From an uncultured Eubacteriales bacterium (GTDB lineage: Bacteria; Bacillota; Clostridia; Oscillospirales; Oscillospiraceae), in assembly GCA_900549645.1 (NCBI GenBank), contig URPD01000001.1, positions 62,001 through 126,000 on the forward strand: DNA of 64,000 nucleotides, given 5' to 3'. The position numbers and the translations under genes are program-made. Shown piece after piece: positions 51,053-59,854 of this stretch (within the stretch, counting starts at the first letter, position 1; every line of letters starts with the position of its first letter). The notes below the pieces were generated by a model. That model made no database searches, had not been told where the DNA came from, and saw nothing but the letters and a program-made list of their open reading frames with translations.

Positions 51053-51080
51053 ATTATAGCACCGCGACAAAAAATGTCAA
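51053..51080 (-). promoter_or_regulatory. Consensus promoter of the trp T-box operon
   Basis: TTGACA (51075-51080) and TATAAT (51053-51058) on the minus strand with a 16-bp spacer. The -35 overlaps the last bases of the upstream rqcH terminator. Confidence 0.85.
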
Positions 51081-51109
51081 GACCCGGATGAATAAAAATT
51101 CCGGGTCTT
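51079..51109 (-). terminator. Terminator of the rqcH operon
   Basis: 10-bp stem AAGACCCGGA/TCCGGGTCTT with an AT-rich loop; the 3' side runs into TTGACATTTTTT, so it shares bases with the next promoter. Confidence 0.75.
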
Positions 51110-51164
51110 GTGCGGCGATTTAATTGGTTAAATTGCACACCACCGGTGTCAGTGGAGCCGCGAT

Positions 51165-52892
51165 TCATTTTTTGACGCGGAGTCTTTCGGCAAGGTTCTC
51201 GTCGCTTTCGATGATGATAGTTCTGTAATCGGTGTAAATCACCTTGCCCGGCAGCGCGCCGGAGGGCTTGCGCACGAAGCGCACCATCGTGTAGTCCACC
51301 GGGAGCTTGCCGGAGTCCCGCCCCTGCGAATAGTAGGCCGCGATGCACGCCGCCTGCTCGATGCTCCTCTGCGGCGGCTCCAGCCCGTCACAGCGCAGGA
51401 TGACATGACTGCCGTGCACCTTCTGCGTGTGCAGCCAGTAGTCCGTGCGGCGGGCAAGCTTCGTCGTCAGCTCGTCGTTCTGGATATTGCTTCGCCCCAC
51501 GAGGACTTCCAACCCGTCGTCGGTGACAAACCTCAGCGGCTGCTGAGGGCGCAGACGCTCCTTCTTCACTGCCTTCGCCTTGCGGTCATAGCCGGAGGCG
51601 ATAAGCTCCAGCCGGATATCGGCCAGATCCTTCTCGCTCTCGGCGCACTGAAGCTCGCTCATAACGCTGTTGAGATAATCAAGCTGTGCTTCGCCCTGCG
51701 CGACAAGCACCGTCAAGTGCTCCTTCGCAGCCTTCAGCTTGTTGTATTCCTTGTACATCGCCGCCGCGTTCTGCTGAGGCGTTTTCAGCACGTCGAGCGG
51801 GATGACGATCTCCGGGCAGTCAGGCTCGTAATAATCCTCGCACCTCAGCTCCCTGTCCCCTTTTTTCATGCGGTATATGTTTGCCGTGACCAGCTCCGCC
51901 TGCTTTTTCAGCTCTTCGCGGCTGTCCGCGCGGCTCAGCTCCTCGCTCTGCGCGGCGAGCTTTCTCGCCGTGCGGTCACGCAGAGTCTTGACATAATGCG
52001 TAAGCTCGCTGCCGCGGCGGCGCTGGCGTTCAAGCCTGTCACGCCGGGCGTAGAAATTATCCAGAAGCTCCGAAAAGCTGCCGAAGCGCTCCGTCTCCGC
52101 CGCGCTTCCGTACTGACCTATCGCTATGCAGCTGTAATCAAACGGCGCGCCGCCGCGCGTGAGCATATACGGCGCGGTCTCGCCGTTGGCAAGGCTTTCA
52201 AGCAGGGCGGAAATGCAGCTGTCAAGCCGCTCATGATCTCCGCCGCAGCGATAAGCAAGCTCGCGGCACAGCAGCGGCGACAGCCCTGAGAAGGCCGACA
52301 GCAGCCATTTATCCATCGGCGCCGTTCTGTCCGCCTGCGCGATGAGCGCGCGGCGCTCGTCCTCGGCGGCGTCGAACACGGACAGCTTATTCTGCTTCGG
52401 CGGCATACGGTAAAACATGCCCGGCATCATACTGCGCTCCGCGTCCCCGGCGAAATCCATTCGGCGCATACAGTCGATAATGCGCCCGTCAGAGCCGACG
52501 AGGATAAGATTCGAACTGCGCCCGATAAGCTCAAGCACAAGCTTCTTGCGCGCGGCAAAGCCCAGCTCGTCATGCGTGTCGATCTCCAGCTCCAGCATAC
52601 GCTCATGCTCCGGCTGGCTTATTGAAACGATCCTCGCGCCGATCAGATGCTTGCGCAGGAGCATACAGAACATCGGCGGCTCGGCGGGGTTTTCTATGCT
52701 CTCCGCCGTGAAATGCAGCCGCGCATTCCCCGCGCCCACCGCGATGAGCAGGCGGCGGTTCTTGCCGAGACTGCGCACCGAGAGCAGGACGGTGTCCCGC
52801 TCCGGCTGCTGCACCTTGTCGATGCGCGCGCCCTCAAGCTGTGGCCGCAGTTCGTCGCAGAGCGCGGATATTGTAATAGCGTCAAGCGGCAT
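51165..52892 (-). CDS. rqcH: Rqc2 homologue RqcH (NFACT family, fibronectin-binding protein A-like)
   Basis: 575 residues; ribosome-quality-control factor that adds C-terminal Ala tails to stalled nascent chains. NFACT-N begins MPLDAITISALCDELRPQLEGARIDKVQQPERDT. A helix-hairpin-helix and long coiled coil follow (about 275-430), and the NFACT-R domain has DYWLHTQKVHGSHVILRC near residue 480. It adjoins mrnC, whose stop is directly before its start. Older annotation calls it fibronectin-binding protein. Confidence 0.95.
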   Translation of the reverse strand: MPLDAITISALCDELRPQLEGARIDKVQQPERDTVLLSVRSLGKNRRLLIAVGAGNARLHFTAESIENPAEPPMFCMLLRKHLIGARIVSISQPEHERMLELEIDTHDELGFAARKKLVLELIGRSSNLILVGSDGRIIDCMRRMDFAGDAERSMMPGMFYRMPPKQNKLSVFDAAEDERRALIAQADRTAPMDKWLLSAFSGLSPLLCRELAYRCGGDHERLDSCISALLESLANGETAPYMLTRGGAPFDYSCIAIGQYGSAAETERFGSFSELLDNFYARRDRLERQRRRGSELTHYVKTLRDRTARKLAAQSEELSRADSREELKKQAELVTANIYRMKKGDRELRCEDYYEPDCPEIVIPLDVLKTPQQNAAAMYKEYNKLKAAKEHLTVLVAQGEAQLDYLNSVMSELQCAESEKDLADIRLELIASGYDRKAKAVKKERLRPQQPLRFVTDDGLEVLVGRSNIQNDELTTKLARRTDYWLHTQKVHGSHVILRCDGLEPPQRSIEQAACIAAYYSQGRDSGKLPVDYTMVRFVRKPSGALPGKVIYTDYRTIIIESDENLAERLRVKK

Positions 52893-53294
52893 TTATTCAG
52901 CCTCCATTATCGCGCAGAAAAGCTCCTCCACGCGCTCCGTCCGCCCCTGCAAATACAGCCAGCCGAACAGTGCCTCAAGCCCTGTCGCGGCGTGGTACTG
53001 CCCGATATCCGCGTTGTGCGGCACGGAATTGACCTTCGCGTTCCGCCCGCGGCGGTATACCGAAGCCTCCTCGGCATCCAGCAGCGGCAGAATTTTCTCC
53101 GCCGCGCGCGCCTGCGCCGGGGCGTTAACGTATGAAACCGTCTGCTTATGAAGCTGTGCGACGGAGCTGTTCGCCCGCGTACACAGCATTGTGCGGGTAA
53201 GCAGCTCATACACCGCGTCCCCGACATGCGCCAGCGCCAGCATACTCAGCTTGTTGGCATCCAGCGCGGTCATATCCGGTCTGAAATAGTCCAT
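52893..53294 (-). CDS. mrnC: Mini-ribonuclease III
   Basis: 133 residues; an RNase III catalytic domain without the dsRNA-binding domain, which matures 23S rRNA. Motifs LALAHVGDAVYELLTR (catalytic Asp region) and GLEALFGWLYLQGR (second metal site) mark MrnC. Its size is normal. It lies between ftsK/spoIIIE and rqcH with no gap to the latter. Confidence 0.93.
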   Translation of the reverse strand: MDYFRPDMTALDANKLSMLALAHVGDAVYELLTRTMLCTRANSSVAQLHKQTVSYVNAPAQARAAEKILPLLDAEEASVYRRGRNAKVNSVPHNADIGQYHAATGLEALFGWLYLQGRTERVEELFCAIMEAE

Positions 53295-53304
53295 TTTATC
53301 TTAT

Positions 53305-55944
53305 TTAGTCTTCCTCATCGTCCATGGTGTCGGCCATATCCGCCGCAAGCCCTGCGCCGATGTCGCTTGCGAGTCCAAGCTGAACCTTCAGCGCGTTCCA
53401 GCCGTCGCGGTCGATGACGACACTGCGCGGCTTCGCGCCCTCGTAGGGGCCGACAACGCCCAACTCTTCCATCTGATCGACAATGCGCGCCGCTCTGGAA
53501 TAGCCCAGCTTTATGCGCCGCTGGAGCATCGAGACGGAGCACTGCTTCATCTCCAGCACGACCTCGACCGCCTGCGGCAGCATCTCGTCATAGCTTCCCA
53601 TGAGAGAATCCTCGTCCTTGTCGCTCTTGGAGTCCGCCGCGCCCTTCTTGTCCTCGGCGGCCTTGTCCATGAATTCCTCGATCTCGGAGTTCACCTGCGC
53701 GCCGCCGGTGCTCTCCTTGATAAACTGTATAACGTCCTCGCGCTCCTCGTCGGAGACGAACGCGCCCTGAATACGCGTGGGCTTGCCGCAGCCGACGGGA
53801 GAATACAGCATATCGCCCATGCCGACAAGCTTTTCCGCACCGGACACATCAAGGATTATGCGGCTTTCCATCGCGGACGAGACGGCAAATGCGATTCTCG
53901 ACGGGATGTTCGCCTTCATAAGTCCGGTGATGACATCCGCTGACGGACGCTGAGTCGCAATGACGAGGTGCATACCGGCGGCGCGCCCCATCTGGGCGAT
54001 GCGGCATATGCTTTCCTCGACCTCCTTGGAGGCGACGAGCATAAGGTCTGCAAGCTCGTCTATGACGATGACGACCTGCGGTATCGTCGCTTCGCCGATC
54101 TCGGCGCAGTGCTTATTATAATTTGCGATGTCGCGCACCCCGGCCTCGGAGAAGAGGCGGTAACGCTTCATCATCTCGACTACCGACCATTGCAGCGCGC
54201 CCGCCGCCTTCTTCGGGTCGGTGACGACCGGGACATACAGATGCGGGATGCCGTTATATACGCCAAGCTCGACCATTTTCGGGTCGATCATTATCAGGCG
54301 CACCTCGTCGGGACGCGCCTTGTACAGCAGGCTCAGTATCAGCGAATTCATGCACACGGATTTACCGGAGCCGGTCGTGCCCGCGATGAGCATATGCGGC
54401 AGCTTTGCGATGTTGCCGACTATGCACTCGCCGCCGATATCCTTGCCAAGTGCGAAGCTGAGCTTCGATTTTGCGCTTGTAAAGCGCTGTGACTCGATTA
54501 TATCGCGCAGATACACGGTGCTGACTATCTTGTTCGGCACCTCGATGCCGACTGTCGCTACCATGTTCGGTATCGGCGCGACGCGGACGTTCATAACGCC
54601 GAGCGCCAGCGCCAGATCGCCGGCAAGGTTCGTGACCTTGGCAAGCTTCAGCCCCTGCTCAAGCTCGATGTCATAGCGCGTCACCGTGGGGCCGCGGGTT
54701 ATATTCGTTATCGGCGAATTGACACCGAAGCTGTTGAGCGCCTTTTCAAGCCTGTCGCGGTTGACCATTATCTCGTCGCGGCAGTCGGCAACCGCGCCTG
54801 AGCCTGCGCGCAGGAGCGATGTCGGCGGGAACACATAGTCCCCGTCCGCCGTCTGGGCCGCCTGTACGGCGTTCTCCACGGCCTTCGCTTCCGCGTCGAC
54901 CTCGTCGCGCTTGACCTTCTTTGTCTTCGGCGGGTCGTTTATCTCCGCGGCCATCGCAACGGGCGCGGCCTTCACCTTGCGCCTGATTGGGAACTCGCAG
55001 AAGCCGTCCTCCAGATCGTCGCTCTCAGCCGCCTTTGGCTGCTGCTCAGGGATAACAACGGGCGCGGGCTGAACATCTTCCGGCCGGTCGTCCGGGAGCT
55101 TTCTGCGCACCTTGGCCTTTTTCGCCTTTGTCTCAGGCTCGGCCGGTGTCTCGAACCGGTTGAGCGGCAGCGCCTCCTCGTCGTCCCCAAGCGGGATATC
55201 TATGGGATATACATTGCGGCGTGACACCGGAGCGATTGCCGGAGCATCGGACGCGCTCCGCGACGGCTTCCTCGCTGTGCGCTCCTGTCTTATCTCCGGC
55301 TCGTCGTACATCGCCGGGTCATACTCCGCATGGCTTCTCTCGCGGATTTTCTTGATTATATCGGATATGCTGGAATTACACGCCGTTATGAGACACAGCG
55401 CGAACAGCGCCAGCAGCAGCGGGAACGCGCCGTATACGCTGAACAGCTTTTTCAGCGCCAGCGACAGAAGTCCGCCGACCGCGCCGCCGCATTCCAGCGC
55501 CTTGCCCTGTCTGAACAGCGTGTCCGTCAGCATTTTGATTTCAGTCTCTTCAGCCGGAAAATCGTAAAACATAAGGTTGCTCATCGCGGCAAAAATTACC
55601 GGCAGCACCAGTGCACAGCATACGCGCACCGCGACAGGACGCCCCTTATGGAAGCCGAGTATGTATGCCGACAGCAAAAACGCCGGCGCAGCGAGCCAGA
55701 AGCCCCAGCCAATGAAGCCCTTTATACCGTCCGTAAAAAACGAGATGAACGCGCCGTCGGTATTGAACATGCCGACCGCCGTGAACACCGCGAGAAACAG
55801 AAAGACAAACGCGCATACCTCGCGCCGTATCGGCGGAGCCGGGGGCGCAGGAGGCGGAGTGTTGTCCTTTTCGGGCGTCTTCTTTGCCTTTGTCTGAGTT
55901 TTCGTTTTTGTTGATGTACTCTTTTTACCCTTAGTTTGTGCCAT
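53305..55944 (-). CDS. DNA translocase FtsK/SpoIIIE
   Basis: 879 residues; hexameric motor that pumps chromosomal DNA, in spore formers including the forespore chromosome. Four N-terminal membrane helices (about 42-60, 77-97, 107-126, 172-192), then a long charged linker rich in Lys, Pro and Glu, the RecA-like motor with Walker A AGTTGSGKSVCM and Walker B VVIVIDELADLML, and a C-terminal gamma winged-helix (MLQRRIKLGYSRAARIVDQMEELG) that reads polar DNA motifs. It works with XerC/XerD at dif; two Xer genes are in this window. Confidence 0.95.
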   Translation of the reverse strand: MAQTKGKKSTSTKTKTQTKAKKTPEKDNTPPPAPPAPPIRREVCAFVFLFLAVFTAVGMFNTDGAFISFFTDGIKGFIGWGFWLAAPAFLLSAYILGFHKGRPVAVRVCCALVLPVIFAAMSNLMFYDFPAEETEIKMLTDTLFRQGKALECGGAVGGLLSLALKKLFSVYGAFPLLLALFALCLITACNSSISDIIKKIRERSHAEYDPAMYDEPEIRQERTARKPSRSASDAPAIAPVSRRNVYPIDIPLGDDEEALPLNRFETPAEPETKAKKAKVRRKLPDDRPEDVQPAPVVIPEQQPKAAESDDLEDGFCEFPIRRKVKAAPVAMAAEINDPPKTKKVKRDEVDAEAKAVENAVQAAQTADGDYVFPPTSLLRAGSGAVADCRDEIMVNRDRLEKALNSFGVNSPITNITRGPTVTRYDIELEQGLKLAKVTNLAGDLALALGVMNVRVAPIPNMVATVGIEVPNKIVSTVYLRDIIESQRFTSAKSKLSFALGKDIGGECIVGNIAKLPHMLIAGTTGSGKSVCMNSLILSLLYKARPDEVRLIMIDPKMVELGVYNGIPHLYVPVVTDPKKAAGALQWSVVEMMKRYRLFSEAGVRDIANYNKHCAEIGEATIPQVVIVIDELADLMLVASKEVEESICRIAQMGRAAGMHLVIATQRPSADVITGLMKANIPSRIAFAVSSAMESRIILDVSGAEKLVGMGDMLYSPVGCGKPTRIQGAFVSDEEREDVIQFIKESTGGAQVNSEIEEFMDKAAEDKKGAADSKSDKDEDSLMGSYDEMLPQAVEVVLEMKQCSVSMLQRRIKLGYSRAARIVDQMEELGVVGPYEGAKPRSVVIDRDGWNALKVQLGLASDIGAGLAADMADTMDDEED

Positions 55945-55961
55945 TATCGGTTCCTTTCCGG

Positions 55962-56795
55962 TCAGAATATCATCGAGAGGACTATCGTCAGCGCGCCCGC
56001 GACCCAGCAGTAATACGCAAAGCCGCCGAACTTGCTGTTTTTGGATATGTACTTGAGAAGGCTGATAGCGCCGATGCCGGACACCATAGCCACAGCCGTG
56101 CCGATAAGATAGGCCGGCATATACTGCATGTCGATCCCCTCGCGCGCTGCGTCAACAAGGCTGAGGATGTTAGCGCCAAGCACCGCGGGCATGGACATCA
56201 GGAACGAGAACTTCACCGCGAAGTCGCGGCGCAGGCCGGTTGCGATGCCGGCGGTTATCGTGGTTCCTGAGCGTGAGAGGCCGGGTATCGTGGCGACGCA
56301 CTGGCAGAGGCCTATAATAAGCGCATCCCATACGGTCATGCTGTTTTCGTTTTTGCGGCCGGGCTTCATCTTATCCGAGACATAGAGCATCGCGCCGGTG
56401 AGTATCAGAGCCAGACCTATGAACACGTTATTATAGTATAGGCCCTCCAGCATGTCGTTTATGGGCAGAATGAGAAACAGCGGCAGCGTCGCAAGGACAA
56501 TCATAAAGAAGAGCCTTGCCGCGGGATAGCGCTCCTGCCGTTCTCCGGCGCGCGGGCCGAGATTTGCAAACGCCAGCACCTCATAGAACATGTCAGCAAT
56601 GTCCTGCCAATAGACGATGCAGATGGAAATCAGCGTTCCGAGATGCAGCAGCACATCGAAGAACATGTGCCCGTTTTCGGTCGTGGTCATGCCGAAGAGA
56701 TTATTCAGAATGGCAAGATGGCCGGAACTTGATATCGGCAGAAATTCGGCTATTCCCTGCACCAGCCCCAGTATTATCGCGTTGATCACCGTCAT
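55962..56795 (-). CDS. uppP: Undecaprenyl-diphosphatase UppP (BacA)
   Basis: 277 residues, polytopic; recycles the lipid carrier for peptidoglycan synthesis and confers bacitracin tolerance. Catalytic motifs GLVQGIAEFLPISSSGHL (about 9-26) and PGLSRSGTTITAGI (about 165) are intact. ATG at 56795 lies 8 bp after GGGGAA; a GTG two codons upstream is too close. It precedes the FtsK/SpoIIIE gene by 17 bp. Confidence 0.95.
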   Translation of the reverse strand: MTVINAIILGLVQGIAEFLPISSSGHLAILNNLFGMTTTENGHMFFDVLLHLGTLISICIVYWQDIADMFYEVLAFANLGPRAGERQERYPAARLFFMIVLATLPLFLILPINDMLEGLYYNNVFIGLALILTGAMLYVSDKMKPGRKNENSMTVWDALIIGLCQCVATIPGLSRSGTTITAGIATGLRRDFAVKFSFLMSMPAVLGANILSLVDAAREGIDMQYMPAYLIGTAVAMVSGIGAISLLKYISKNSKFGGFAYYCWVAGALTIVLSMIF

Positions 56796-56907
56796 CGGCA
56801 CATTCCCCCATGATAATTTCTATACATCAAATTATATTACCATATTTTTCGGATAAACACAAGACTTCGCTTTGTTCAAAAATCTGTTCACAGCATAAAA
56901 GAAACGA

Positions 56908-56924
56908 GGCGGCACAGCGGCCGC
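56908..56924 (-). terminator. Terminator of the patatin gene
   Basis: Short GC-rich stem GGCGGC/GCCGCC followed on the minus strand by TCGTTTCTTTT. Confidence 0.6.
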
Positions 56925-56935
56925 CCCGCACTCCG

Positions 56936-58012
56936 TTATTCCCTGCTCTCCTCGAGCCTTGAGACAAGCTCGGTGTCTTTATATATCCGCATGTTGTCAA
57001 CGCCCTGCTTCGCCGCCGCATCCTCAAGCACCGCGATCAGCAGCTCGTAATAATCGCCCTCGGCGTCGAGGTGCCGCGCAACTCTCGGCAGATCCCGCTC
57101 ACAGAACTGCCGCAGGTTCTCCCCCGTTTCGAGGCTGTCGAGCAGCATATTGAGTGCTTCCCTGTCGGTCATACTGCGCTCGATGTAATAATGCTTGCCG
57201 TACAGGCCGTACAGAACCCGCTTCGCATCGAGATAGCCTATCGCTATGTCGCGCCGCGACTGCTCCGCGTCGAAATTCAGCACACCGCCGAGGTCAGCGT
57301 TTGTGGCAATATATGTAATGTTCACATCGTCCGGCATCCTGAAGCGGCGGTTATGGCCGATGCCCGGTATGCGCACGGCGATTATATCCTTGTACCCGTT
57401 TGTGACGAGCGCGTGCAGCGGCAGAGTATCGACGAAGCCGCCGTCGGTATAGAATTTCCCGCCGAGCTTTTCCAGCTTGAAAGTCGGGTGATAAGCGCTT
57501 GCAAGAAGCATATCGCATATCTGATCCTCCGGCAGGTCGTTGACCTTCACCTCAAGCGCCTTACGGTCAGTAATCGAGACAGTTGCGATATACAGCTCCA
57601 CGTCCGACTCCTTTATCGCCTTCGCGTCCACCACCTCGCGCACCCACGCGCGCAGGGGCGCGACGTCAAGCCCGCGGTTTTTGATGATCTCCAGCGCTTC
57701 CGGGATGAGCCGCTGAACGTCGTCAAGCCCGATATCGCCGTTGAAAGCGTGGCTCAGGTTCTCCTCCTGCTCCTCATCAAGCTCTATCACCTTGCCGAGC
57801 TTCATATTGTTCCATGCGTCTTTTGCGCGCGGAAGATCGCGCATGGCCATAAGCCCGCCGTTGAGCGCGCCGACCGAGGTTCCGGAAACGGCGTTATACT
57901 TTATTCCCGCCTCGTCCAGAGCCTGCCACACGCCTATCTCATAGCCGCCCTTCGCTCCGCCGCCCTCAAGGGCGATGGCATAGGTTTTGCCGTTGTCGAT
58001 TTTCAGCTCCAT
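56936..58012 (-). CDS. Patatin-like phospholipase
   Basis: 358 residues; serine acyl-hydrolase acting on phospholipids or other acyl esters. The oxyanion loop is GGGAKGGYEIG (about 17-27), the nucleophile motif GTSVGALNGG (Ser about 46) and the catalytic Asp in TDGGFVDTLPL. No signal peptide, so it is cytosolic. GGAGGATAGC precedes ATG. It stands alone with its own terminator. Confidence 0.92.
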   Translation of the reverse strand: MELKIDNGKTYAIALEGGGAKGGYEIGVWQALDEAGIKYNAVSGTSVGALNGGLMAMRDLPRAKDAWNNMKLGKVIELDEEQEENLSHAFNGDIGLDDVQRLIPEALEIIKNRGLDVAPLRAWVREVVDAKAIKESDVELYIATVSITDRKALEVKVNDLPEDQICDMLLASAYHPTFKLEKLGGKFYTDGGFVDTLPLHALVTNGYKDIIAVRIPGIGHNRRFRMPDDVNITYIATNADLGGVLNFDAEQSRRDIAIGYLDAKRVLYGLYGKHYYIERSMTDREALNMLLDSLETGENLRQFCERDLPRVARHLDAEGDYYELLIAVLEDAAAKQGVDNMRIYKDTELVSRLEESRE

Positions 58013-58085
58013 GCTATCCTCCGGTAAATTAATATTGAAATAAGAACAAAATCAGTATATCACAGCGCGGATGGACTGCGCAAGC

Positions 58086-58114
58086 TTGACATCATTTTCG
58101 CTGCGGGATATACT
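58086..58114 (+). promoter_or_regulatory. Promoter of folD
   Basis: TTGACA (58086-58091), 17 bp, TATACT (58109-58114); near-consensus sigma-A promoter 50 bp before folD. Confidence 0.8.
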
Positions 58115-58163
58115 GATTTTATTATATTAGATTTTATTATATTATTGTTTGGAGTACGCCTAT

Positions 58164-59018
58164 ATGAACTGCCGTATTTTAAAAGGCGCGCCGGTCGCCG
58201 CCGAAATAGACAAAGAAACCGCCGAGCTCACAGCCAAGCTCAGCGCCAGTGGCGTCATGCCCACGCTTGCAATAGTCCGTGTCGGCGAGCGGGACAGCGA
58301 TCTCGCGTATGAACGCGCGGTGGTCAGGCGATGCGGCGCACTCGGCATCTGCGTGCGGCTCGCCGCGCTGACGAGCGAGGTCGGTCAGGCAGAGCTGATG
58401 GACAGCATCCGCGCGCTGAACGACGATCACAGCGTACACGGCATCATCCTCCTGCGCCCGCTCCCGGACGGGCTTGACGCGCTGGCGGCCTGCGCCGCGA
58501 TATCGCCCGAAAAGGACGTCGACGGAGTCTGCCCCAGCTCGATGGCGCGGATATACTCCGGCCGCGGGAACGGCTTTTCGCCGTGCACCGCGCAGTCCTG
58601 CATGGAGATACTCGCCCACTACGGCGTAGAGCTTGAGGGCAAGCGCGTCGCGGTGCTTGGGCGGAGTCTCGTTGTGGGAAAGCCCGCGGCCATGCTCCTC
58701 GCCGCCGCGAACGCCACCGTCACCATATTTCACAGCCGCAGCGGCGACTATACTTCCGCCGTACGCAGCGCCGATATCGTCGTTTCCGCCGTAGGCAAGC
58801 CTGAGCTTCTCGGCGCGGAGTATTTCAGTCCCGGTCAGACGGTTATCGACATCGGCTTAAGCTGGTCTGAGCGCAAAAACCGCTTCACCGGCGACGTGGA
58901 CTTTGACGCGGCGGAGCCAGTCGTCGGCGCGATAACGCCCGTGCCAGGCGGCGTCGGCAGCGTTACTACCGCCGTGCTCGCGCTGCACGTCGCTCAGGCG
59001 GCGGAAAATAACACTTGA
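58164..59018 (+). CDS. folD: FolD-family methylenetetrahydrofolate dehydrogenase, cyclohydrolase site altered
   Basis: 284 residues. The NADP-binding half is normal (GRSLVVGKPAAMLL, ITPVPGGVGSVTTAVL), as are KDVDGVCP and SPCT. The cyclohydrolase site is not: the Tyr-x-x-x-Lys pair reads Y49-ERA-V53. No lysine at all occurs between residues 26 and 116, and the Gln of the usual GILVQLPLP is Leu (GIILLRPLP). In characterised FolD proteins that Lys is needed for cyclohydrolase but not dehydrogenase activity. Start ATG 58164 follows TTTGGAG; the TTG at 58149 overlaps that site. It leads the folate cluster (THF-riboswitch folT, folC). Confidence 0.9.
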   Translation: MNCRILKGAPVAAEIDKETAELTAKLSASGVMPTLAIVRVGERDSDLAYERAVVRRCGALGICVRLAALTSEVGQAELMDSIRALNDDHSVHGIILLRPLPDGLDALAACAAISPEKDVDGVCPSSMARIYSGRGNGFSPCTAQSCMEILAHYGVELEGKRVAVLGRSLVVGKPAAMLLAAANATVTIFHSRSGDYTSAVRSADIVVSAVGKPELLGAEYFSPGQTVIDIGLSWSERKNRFTGDVDFDAAEPVVGAITPVPGGVGSVTTAVLALHVAQAAENNT

Positions 59019-59084
59019 AAAAAGGCCGGTTTTAAAGTATAACTTGTATGTGCCCCGCACGTCGGGGCGCAGAATTTGAAAGTG

Positions 59085-59195
59085 TCAGAGTAGGGTTCGG
59101 CGCGTCAAGTGCTGCGGGATGGGAAGTTGTCCGCAGACGAAGTCATCCCGCGTTATGCCGTGATGGCGCGGTGCCGCTCCCGCGTCCGCTGCCGC
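59085..59195 (+). promoter_or_regulatory. Tetrahydrofolate (THF) riboswitch
   Basis: Matches the THF class: CAGAGTAG, GCGTCAAGTG (class consensus GCGUUAAGUG), P3 CTGCGG/CCGCAG around GATGGGAAGTTGT, then ACGAA, GCGCGGTG and CGTCCGCTG. The P2 helix GG(G)..CGGC/GCCG..CC is plausible with two mismatches. The long insert after ACGAA (about 59140-59165) is an extra stem. It controls the folate transporter gene folT. Confidence 0.85.
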
Positions 59196-59226
59196 TGAAG
59201 GATCAATATCTCTATGGGATAACTAT

Positions 59227-59256
59227 CTCCTTTTGTGGCAACTGTCACGAAAGGAG
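59227..59256 (+). promoter_or_regulatory. Expression platform: hairpin sequestering the folT Shine-Dalgarno
   Basis: CTCCTTTTGTGGCA pairs with TGTCACGAAAGGAG, including the ribosome site AAGGAG (59251-59256). It is followed by AATTTTTG, so it may act as a translational gate, a terminator, or both. Confidence 0.7.
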
Positions 59257-59269
59257 AATTTTTGAGAAC

Positions 59270-59800
59270 ATGAAAAAAATGACAACCCGGCAGATGGCTG
59301 CCGACTCGATGCTCGCCGCGATGTGCGCCGTACTCGGCGCGGTTGCGCTCGACGCCGGCAACCTGAAGATCACCCTTGAAAGCGTACCGATAATCGTCGG
59401 GGCGCTGTTGTTCGGCTCGCTCGACGGCGCCGCGATTGGCTTCGTTGGGACGCTTGTGTATCAGCTCCTGCGCTACGGCGTTTCCGTCACGACGCTGCTG
59501 TGGGTACTCCCCTACGTTGTGTGCGGCCTCATTATCGGCCTGTATGCGCAGAAGCGCGGCTTCTCACTCAGCACAAAGCAGACGATAATCATCGTCGTCA
59601 TCGCGGAGCTTGTTGTCACCACGCTGAACACCGGCGTAATGTATATCGACAGCAAGATATACGGCTACTACTCCGCCGTATACATCTTCGGCTCCATCGC
59701 CGTGCGCTACGCGATATGCGTCGGCAAGGCGATAGTCATCGGCGCGCTGATGCCGCCGCTGGTGCGGATACTACGTGAAAGGGTTTTCAATACTACGTGA
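59270..59800 (+). CDS. folT: Folate ECF transporter S component FolT
   Basis: 176 residues, five or six helices; binds folate for an energy-coupling-factor transporter whose EcfA/A'/T modules are encoded elsewhere. It has the S-component layout with ITLESVPIIVGALLFGSLDGAAIGFVGTLVYQLL and YDSK-like loop (MYIDSKIYGYY). Assignment to folate rests on the THF riboswitch directly upstream and folC downstream. ATG 59270 is 13 bp from AAGGAG, longer than usual. The upstream open frame is the riboswitch, not protein. Confidence 0.88.
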   Translation: MKKMTTRQMAADSMLAAMCAVLGAVALDAGNLKITLESVPIIVGALLFGSLDGAAIGFVGTLVYQLLRYGVSVTTLLWVLPYVVCGLIIGLYAQKRGFSLSTKQTIIIVVIAELVVTTLNTGVMYIDSKIYGYYSAVYIFGSIAVRYAICVGKAIVIGALMPPLVRILRERVFNTT

Positions 59801-59854
59801 TATGGTTCGTTCATTGCACATTATAGTATTTAATTCTAAGAGGCGAATGTTCAG

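Noticed and set aside
50863..51348. 161-codon minus-strand frame across the T-box and the end of rqcH
   Set aside because: It lies in structured RNA leader and a terminator; no protein features.
59048..59269. N-terminal extension of folT
   Set aside because: The region is the THF riboswitch and its expression platform, not coding sequence.
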